Source: an uncultured Propioniciclava sp.
GTDB lineage: Bacteria; Actinomycetota; Actinomycetes; Propionibacteriales; Propionibacteriaceae
DNA length: 10,582 bases
Reading direction: 5' to 3'
Assembly (NCBI GenBank): GCA_937872005.1
Contig: CALMPQ010000083.1
Span: forward strand, 1-10,582
Shown: in pieces, positions 6,888 through 10,582 of the stretch
Layout of the letters: the number at the start of each line of letters is the position of its first letter
Position numbering within the stretch: the stretch's first letter is position 1
Program-made: the position numbers and the translations under genes
Notes under the pieces: generated by a model
The model's database searches: none
What the model saw: only the letters and a program-made list of their open reading frames with translations
Told to the model about the DNA's origin: nothing

Positions 6888-7247
6888 ATGGCAGAGGTCA
6901 CCAAGAACACGGACGAGGTCCGCTTCGAGATCCACGTCGACGGCGAGCTGGCGGGTTGGGTCGACTACGAGGTGGGTGAGCACGGCGTCATCGCGTTGCC
7001 GCACACCATCGTCGAGGAGCGCTTCGGCGGTCGCGGTCTGGCCGGCGAGCTCGTACGGGCGGCGCTGGACGACATCCGGGGCGAGGGGTATCTCGTCGAC
7101 CCGCAGTGCCCCTACGTGGAGCGCTGGATCAGCAAGAACCCCGAGTACGCCGACCTCGTCGCCTCCTCGGACGCTGACGTGGACGACGCCGCCGACACCA
7201 TGGAGGAAGTCACCGGCGTCGACCCGTCCGCCGACCCGCGGATCTGA
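6888..7247 (+). CDS. Small GNAT-like acetyltransferase (YjdJ/NATD1 type)
   Basis: A 119-residue single-domain protein of the minimal GCN5-related N-acetyltransferase group that includes E. coli YjdJ and human NATD1. Family marks are LPHTIVEERFGGRGLAGELV (37-56), where the Gly-rich turn would bind the acetyl-CoA pyrophosphate, and CPYVERWISKNPEY (74-87), the conserved Cys-Pro-Tyr and Pro-Glu-Tyr segments. The acceptor substrate of this group is not established. After residue 91 comes an acidic tail of about 28 residues rich in Asp and Glu, longer than the core fold needs. The ATG at 6888 is preferred because a TAnnnT box lies 6 nt upstream; a frame extension to 6801 would start inside the divergent promoter. 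It is the first gene of a plus-strand cluster, with the cupin gene 20 nt downstream. Confidence 0.85.
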   Translation: MAEVTKNTDEVRFEIHVDGELAGWVDYEVGEHGVIALPHTIVEERFGGRGLAGELVRAALDDIRGEGYLVDPQCPYVERWISKNPEYADLVASSDADVDDAADTMEEVTGVDPSADPRI

Positions 7248-7254
7248 TCCGGAC

Positions 7255-7260
7255 TAGGGT
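7255..7260 (+). promoter_or_regulatory. -10 box of cupin gene, leaderless geometry
   Basis: TAGGGT fits TAnnnT and ends 7 nt before the ATG at 7268. It lies just after the acetyltransferase stop (7245-7247). The same bases also give a weak Shine-Dalgarno-like AGGGTGG, so the cupin gene could be read both from its own leaderless transcript and from read-through. Confidence 0.42.
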
Positions 7261-7267
7261 GGACGAC

Positions 7268-7744
7268 ATGGAGATCATCGACAACGGTCCGAAACCGAAC
7301 GCCTTCGACATCGAGGGCGCGACGGTCGACAACACCACCTACCGCACGGTCGCCTGGACCGGGAAGTACCTCCAGGTCACGCTGATGTCGATCCCGGTGG
7401 GGAGCTCGATCGGCCTCGAGGTCCACCCCGAGACCGATCAGTTCCTGCGCATCGACGCCGGCAAGGGCGAGTGCCGCATGGGCCCGACCCAGGACGAGGT
7501 GACGTTCCGCCAGGACGTGGAGGACGGCTGGTCGATCCAGGTGCCGGCCGGCGTCTGGCACGACGTCGAGAACACCGGCGACGAGCCGCTGCAGCTGTAC
7601 GCGGTCTATGCCCCCGTGCACCACGCCCAGGGCATCGTGCAGGCCACCGCTGAGGATGCGGAGGCCGACGAGGAGGCGGGCCGCGACGAGCCGCCGTCCT
7701 GGACGGTGCAGCCCGGGTCGGACGCGCCGGACGAGACGGCCTGA
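7268..7744 (+). CDS. Cupin-domain protein
   Basis: A 158-residue protein with a single cupin beta-barrel. Motif 1 reads GLEVHPETDQFLRIDAGKG (49-67): E51 and H53 take the positions of the usual His-x-His pair, with an acidic residue (E55 or D57) close by. Motif 2 is complete as VPAGVWHDVENTG (92-104) with H98 as a likely metal ligand. The fold therefore looks able to bind a metal through a Glu/His/His set, but no reaction can be assigned. The last 35 residues or so are acidic and Pro-rich and probably disordered. The ATG at 7268 is preferred over a GTG at 7259 because of the TAGGGT box 7 nt upstream. The gene sits between the small acetyltransferase and the aminotransferase. Confidence 0.87.
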   Translation: MEIIDNGPKPNAFDIEGATVDNTTYRTVAWTGKYLQVTLMSIPVGSSIGLEVHPETDQFLRIDAGKGECRMGPTQDEVTFRQDVEDGWSIQVPAGVWHDVENTGDEPLQLYAVYAPVHHAQGIVQATAEDAEADEEAGRDEPPSWTVQPGSDAPDETA

Positions 7745-7763
7745 GCGCTGGATCGCCCTCCAC

Positions 7764-7769
7764 TACGCT
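7764..7769 (+). promoter_or_regulatory. -10-like box upstream of aminotransferase
   Basis: TACGCT fits TAnnnT in the 53-nt gap after the cupin gene. It would give a leader of roughly 20 nt that includes GAAAGGCGG (7783-7791), a strong Shine-Dalgarno 6 nt before the ATG. No convincing -35 is visible. This start, unlike several neighbours, uses a led transcript. Confidence 0.4.
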
Positions 7770-7797
7770 GATTCCCGCGCACGAAAGGCGGTCCACC

Positions 7798-9000
7798 ATG
7801 TCCTTGTTCAGCAACGTCCAGCAGGCTCCCCCCGACGCGATCCTCGGCCTCACCGAGCAGTTCAAGGCCGACACGAACCCGCGCAAGGCCAACCTCGGCG
7901 TCGGCGTCTACCAGGACGGGACCGGCAAGCTGCCGCTGCTGCGCTGCGTCGAGGCCGCCGAGCGCCGCCTCGCGGAGTCGCCGAAGGCCAAGGGCTACCT
8001 CGCCATCGACGGCCTGCCGACCTACGACGACAACGTCAAGGAGCTGGTCTTCGGCCAGGGCTCCCCGCTGCTGGCCGAGAACCGCGTCGTCACCGTGCAG
8101 GCCCTGGGCGGCACGGGTGCCCTGAAGGTCGGCGCCGACTTCCTGCGCCAGGTGTCGCCCGAGGCGAAGGTGCTCATCAGCAACCCGAGCTGGGAGAACC
8201 ACCAAGCGCTGTTCACCCGCGCCGGGTTCACGGTTGAGAAGTACCGCTACTACGACGCCGAGGCCAAGGGCGTCGACGTCGACGGCATGGTCGCCGACCT
8301 CGAAGCCGCCGAGCCGGGCACGATCGTCGTGCTGCACGCGTGCTGCCACAACCCGACCGGCTACGACATCTCCACCGCGGACTGGGCTCGCGTGATCGAC
8401 GCGGTGAACGCGCGCGGCCTGACCGCGTTCCTCGACATGGCCTACCAGGGCTTCAGCAAGAGCATCGAGGAGGACGGCGCGGTCGTCCGGCTGTTCGCCG
8501 AGCGGGTGCCGTCGTTCCTGGTGTCGACGTCCTTCTCCAAGTCGTTCTCGCTGTACGGCGAGCGCGTGGGCGCCCTGTCGATCGTGTGCGCCGACGCCGA
8601 CGAGGCCAAGCGCGTGCTGTCGCAGGTCAAGATCGTGATCCGCACCAACTACTCCAACCCGCCGACCCACGGGGCCGCGCTGGTCGAGACCGTGCTGGGT
8701 GACGACGAGTTGCGCGCGCAGTGGGTCGAGGAACTCGGCGAGATGCGCGACCGCATCAAGGCGATGCGCTCGGCGCTCGTCGAGGGGCTCAAGGCCGCCG
8801 GCGTGGAGCAGGACATGAGCTACATCACCGACCAGGTCGGCATGTTCTCCTTCTCGGGCCTCACCAAGGACCAGATGGTGCGCCTGCGCAACGAGTTCGG
8901 CGTCTACGGCACCGACACCGGCCGCATCTGCGTAGCGGCGTTGAACGACGACAACGTGGGCTACGTCAGCGAGTCCATCGCTGCGGTCCTGAAGGGCTGA
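7798..9000 (+). CDS. Aspartate/aromatic aminotransferase (AspC/TyrB type)
   Basis: A PLP-dependent class I aminotransferase that transfers the amino group of aspartate or an aromatic amino acid to 2-oxoglutarate in the cytosol. It is 400 residues and aligns along its whole length, as far as I can recall that sequence, with E. coli AspC. K248 in STSFSKSFSLYGERVG is the Schiff-base lysine, D213 in LDMAYQGF binds the pyridine nitrogen, and N185 in CCHNPTG the phenolate oxygen. R282 (IRTNYSNPP) and R376 (TDTGRICVA) match the two substrate-carboxylate arginines, R292 and R386 in standard numbering, by exact spacing from the lysine. Y67 in KGYLAIDGLP matches Tyr70. Aspartate versus aromatic preference cannot be decided, because both enzymes keep these residues. 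A strong Shine-Dalgarno fixes the ATG at 7798. This is the I-alpha subgroup, better known from proteobacteria and eukaryotes; the codon usage nevertheless matches its neighbours. Confidence 0.94.
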   Translation: MSLFSNVQQAPPDAILGLTEQFKADTNPRKANLGVGVYQDGTGKLPLLRCVEAAERRLAESPKAKGYLAIDGLPTYDDNVKELVFGQGSPLLAENRVVTVQALGGTGALKVGADFLRQVSPEAKVLISNPSWENHQALFTRAGFTVEKYRYYDAEAKGVDVDGMVADLEAAEPGTIVVLHACCHNPTGYDISTADWARVIDAVNARGLTAFLDMAYQGFSKSIEEDGAVVRLFAERVPSFLVSTSFSKSFSLYGERVGALSIVCADADEAKRVLSQVKIVIRTNYSNPPTHGAALVETVLGDDELRAQWVEELGEMRDRIKAMRSALVEGLKAAGVEQDMSYITDQVGMFSFSGLTKDQMVRLRNEFGVYGTDTGRICVAALNDDNVGYVSESIAAVLKG

Positions 9001-9007
9001 GCACGCC

Positions 9008-9424
9008 ATGGCTCGCGAACCCGGCTCGCCGCTGACCACGCCCGCGGCGTCCCTCGTCGAGGCCGCGCGGGCAGAGATTCGCAACATCAGCGTCGACGAG
9101 GCGGTCGGGCTGCTGGACGACCCGGGCTACCAGTTCGTCGACATCCGCGACCCGCGCGAACTGGCGCGGGAGGGGATGGTGCCCGGGGCGTCCAAGGCGC
9201 CGCGCGGCATGCTGGAGTTCTGGGTCGACCCGGAGAGCCCCTACTACAAGGCGTCCCTCGACGACGGGCGGGTCTTGGTGCTCTATTGCGGCTCGGGCTG
9301 GCGCTCGGCGCTCACCGCGAAGGCGCTGCAGGACATGGGGTTCGACTCCGTCGCCCACCTCGACGGCGGGTTCTCGGCGTGGAAGGCGTCCGGCCAGAGG
9401 GTCGCGCAGGTCGAGCCGCGCTGA
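9008..9424 (+). CDS. Single-domain rhodanese-like protein
   Basis: A 138-residue protein with one rhodanese domain, expected to carry sulfur as a persulfide on its active-site cysteine. VDIRDPREL (44-52) is the conserved strand with the Asp/Arg signature. The active loop is YCGSGWRSA, with catalytic Cys94 and Arg99, the six-residue loop of sulfur transferases rather than the seven-residue loop of Cdc25-type phosphatases. The C-terminal HLDGGFSAWKASG (117-129) completes the fold. No signal peptide or membrane segment is seen, so it is probably cytosolic. It starts 7 nt after the aminotransferase stop and is likely co-transcribed, though the nearest Shine-Dalgarno-like GAAGGG is 11 nt from the ATG, further than ideal. 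Its sulfur donor and acceptor are unknown. Confidence 0.92.
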   Translation: MAREPGSPLTTPAASLVEAARAEIRNISVDEAVGLLDDPGYQFVDIRDPRELAREGMVPGASKAPRGMLEFWVDPESPYYKASLDDGRVLVLYCGSGWRSALTAKALQDMGFDSVAHLDGGFSAWKASGQRVAQVEPR

Positions 9425-9430
9425 CCGTGG

Positions 9431-10156
9431 CTAGACCGGGTGGTGCTCGGCCAGCCAGTCGACGGTGACCTCCCACGCCGCGCGCGAGGCGCGGGGATCG
9501 TGGAATCCCAGCTCGGGGGAGGGATTGTCGAAGGCGTGGTTCGCGTCGTCCCAGAGGTGGAACTCGGCGCCGTCGGCCTCGACGACCTCGCGGATGTGGG
9601 CGACGGCCTCGGCGGGGATGAACGCGTCGGACGCGCCGAAGTGGTGCAGGGACGCCGCGTGCACCGTCGCGCCGTCGACGAGGCTGGGCAGGGCCGAGCC
9701 GTAGTAGCTGACCAAGGCGTCGGCGTGCTCGGCGCCGCGGGCGCCCTGGAGGGTCGCGAAGGCCAGACCACCGCCGAAGCAGAAGCCCATGAGCGCAACG
9801 GCGTGTTCGCTGTCGGGGTCGGCCCGCAGCCAGGTGATGGCGGTGCGGAGGTCGGAGATGGCGGCGTCCCAGTCGACCTGCTGGGCGTGGCCCATCGCGA
9901 TCTGCAGGGCGTCGGGGGTGTCCTCAGGAATGGTGTCGGCGCCGATCCGCCAGTACACCTGCGGCAGGACAACGTGGTAGCCGAGTTCGGCGAGGTCGTT
10001 CGCGCGGCTGCGCATGTAGTCGCTGCGCCCGAAGATCTCCTGCACCAGCACGATGCCGGCCCCCATGCCCTGGTCGGGGCGATAGAGGGTGACGGGCATG
10101 CCCTCACCGGTGGGGTCGTTCGGCACGGGAATGGTGATCTCGCTGACCTTCGGCAT
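9431..10156 (-). CDS. Dienelactone hydrolase family protein
   Basis: An alpha/beta hydrolase of 241 residues, similar to carboxymethylenebutenolidase. The catalytic triad is visible: Cys126 in GFCFGGG (nucleophile elbow), Asp177 in GASDAFIP and His207 in DANHAFDN. Glu40 in VLVQEIFG matches the glutamate that activates the cysteine in true dienelactone hydrolases. No other chlorocatechol or aromatic-degradation gene is nearby, so the natural substrate is uncertain. I chose the ATG at 10156, giving MPKVSEITIPVP, because GAGAGGGG lies about 6 nt upstream. The ATG at 10186, ten codons earlier, overlaps the likely -10 box. The stop lies 6 nt from the stop of the convergent rhodanese gene, with no room for a terminator between them. 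Confidence 0.92.
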   Translation of the reverse strand: MPKVSEITIPVPNDPTGEGMPVTLYRPDQGMGAGIVLVQEIFGRSDYMRSRANDLAELGYHVVLPQVYWRIGADTIPEDTPDALQIAMGHAQQVDWDAAISDLRTAITWLRADPDSEHAVALMGFCFGGGLAFATLQGARGAEHADALVSYYGSALPSLVDGATVHAASLHHFGASDAFIPAEAVAHIREVVEADGAEFHLWDDANHAFDNPSPELGFHDPRASRAAWEVTVDWLAEHHPV

Positions 10157-10184
10157 CGATGCCCCTCTCGCGGTGGTGTCGCCC

Positions 10185-10190
10185 ATGCTA
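10185..10190 (-). promoter_or_regulatory. -10-like box of dienelactone hydrolase gene
   Basis: TAGCAT on the minus strand fits TAnnnT. Transcription would begin about 7 nt further on, leaving a leader of about 22 nt that contains the GAGAGGGG Shine-Dalgarno. This supports the start at 10156 rather than 10186. It shares the short divergent region with the YciI-family promoter. Confidence 0.42.
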
Positions 10191-10217
10191 GCCAGTGGGG
10201 TGTGGCCCTCGACCTCC

Positions 10218-10223
10218 TACGAT
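10218..10223 (+). promoter_or_regulatory. -10 box of YciI-family gene, leaderless geometry
   Basis: TACGAT fits TAnnnT and ends 7 nt before the ATG at 10231, the geometry for a leaderless mRNA. No Shine-Dalgarno precedes that ATG. It helps choose 10231 over the in-frame candidates GTG 10195, ATG 10222 and ATG 10240. Confidence 0.5.
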
Positions 10224-10230
10224 GCGGCGC

Positions 10231-10527
10231 ATGCCCTACATGATCGAGACGGTTGATCGGCCCGACTCCGTGGACCTCCGCGTCGCGACGCGCGCCGACC
10301 ACCTCGCCTACCTGACCGAGAACGCCGACCGCCTCATCATGGCCGGCGCCAAGTGGAGTGACGACGGCACGGTGCCGCTGGGCAGCGTGATCGTCCTCGA
10401 CGTCGACACCCGCGAGGAGGCCGAAGCGTTCGCGGCCGGCGACCCGTTCGCCCAGGCCGGGTTGTTCGGCGAGACGCGCATCACGAACTGGCGCGTGGCG
10501 TTCCTCGACCGGACGAACCGCCTCTGA
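10231..10527 (+). CDS. YciI family protein
   Basis: A 98-residue protein of the YciI family, small dimeric alpha/beta proteins with a ferredoxin-like fold. Conserved family elements are MPYMIETVDRPDS at the start, RADHLAYL (21-28) with His24, and GDPFAQAGLF (70-79) with Asp71; the His/Asp pair forms the putative active site of the family. The biochemical role of most members is unknown; some relatives act in chloroaromatic degradation. The start at 10231 gives the expected family N-terminus and lies 7 nt after a TACGAT box. It diverges from the dienelactone hydrolase gene, an arrangement that hints at, but does not prove, a shared regulator or pathway. Confidence 0.9.
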   Translation: MPYMIETVDRPDSVDLRVATRADHLAYLTENADRLIMAGAKWSDDGTVPLGSVIVLDVDTREEAEAFAAGDPFAQAGLFGETRITNWRVAFLDRTNRL

Positions 10528-10582
10528 CTAGAACCTGTTTCGAAAGTGCTGGGCTTGGAGGTGTGCGGGTCTGCGTGTCGGT
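10528..10582. other. Composition break with TTTCGAAA palindrome at right edge
   Basis: The 55 bases after the YciI-family stop are about 58% G+C (32 of 55), well below the coding regions, and after about 10543 the plus strand becomes strongly G/T-biased with few C or A. They begin CTAGAACCTG and contain the 8-bp palindrome TTTCGAAA (10539-10546). There is no reading frame to support and no hairpin that looks like a terminator. The left end of an insertion sequence, or simple intergenic DNA, are both possible, and the window ends before this can be told. Confidence 0.3.

Noticed and set aside
7606..9087. Long open frame on the minus strand (493 codons) opposite the aminotransferase
   Set aside because: It mirrors the real aminotransferase codons, has low-complexity Val/Gly/Arg/Asp composition, and crosses three real genes.
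1..10582. CRISPR array, tRNA, rRNA, complete transposase or toxin-antitoxin pair
   Set aside because: I looked for regularly spaced repeats, tRNA-like cloverleaf ends and small paired genes and saw none that hold up.

Overview
The window is high-GC chromosomal DNA (strong G/C bias at third codon positions, GTG/ATG starts, TAnnnT-type -10 boxes placed for leaderless transcription). It is most consistent with an actinobacterium, possibly of the Propionibacteriales type; the lineage is inferred from composition and gene content only. It is densely packed with ordinary metabolic and transport genes. I saw no CRISPR array, tRNA, rRNA, complete mobile element or defence cassette.

Left block (minus strand, transcribed right to left, 6786 down to 199): a lipoprotein sugar-type solute-binding protein, then two MalF/MalG-type permeases (1-nt gap, then ATGA overlap). 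Next is an exporter-type ABC pair, a NatA/YhaQ-like ATPase and a NatB/YhaP-like permease joined by another ATGA overlap. Last is ornithine aminotransferase rocD, which has its own candidate promoter and Shine-Dalgarno sequence. The importer has no dedicated MalK/MsmK-type ATPase here, so it probably borrows a shared one encoded elsewhere. The exporter pair sits close enough behind it to be co-transcribed, although the substrates are probably unrelated.

Central divergent promoter region (6787-6887): both flanking genes have a TAnnnT box 6-7 nt from the ATG, and a 19-bp inverted repeat overlaps the promoter of the importer operon.

Right block (plus strand, 6888 to 9424): a small YjdJ/NATD1-type acetyltransferase, a cupin protein, an AspC/TyrB-type (subgroup I-alpha) aminotransferase and a single-domain rhodanese. 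Gaps are 7-53 nt, with internal promoter-like boxes. The rhodanese converges, with only 6 nt between stop codons, on a minus-strand dienelactone-hydrolase-family gene (9431-10156). That gene diverges from a YciI-family gene (10231-10527).

Edges: positions 1-32 carry three copies of a DnaA-box-like 10-mer, and the last 55 bases shift in composition and contain a TTTCGAAA palindrome. Both are cut by the window boundary. I found no convincing new multi-gene system. The most useful non-gene observations are the recurring leaderless-promoter geometry, the candidate operator, and the two edge elements.
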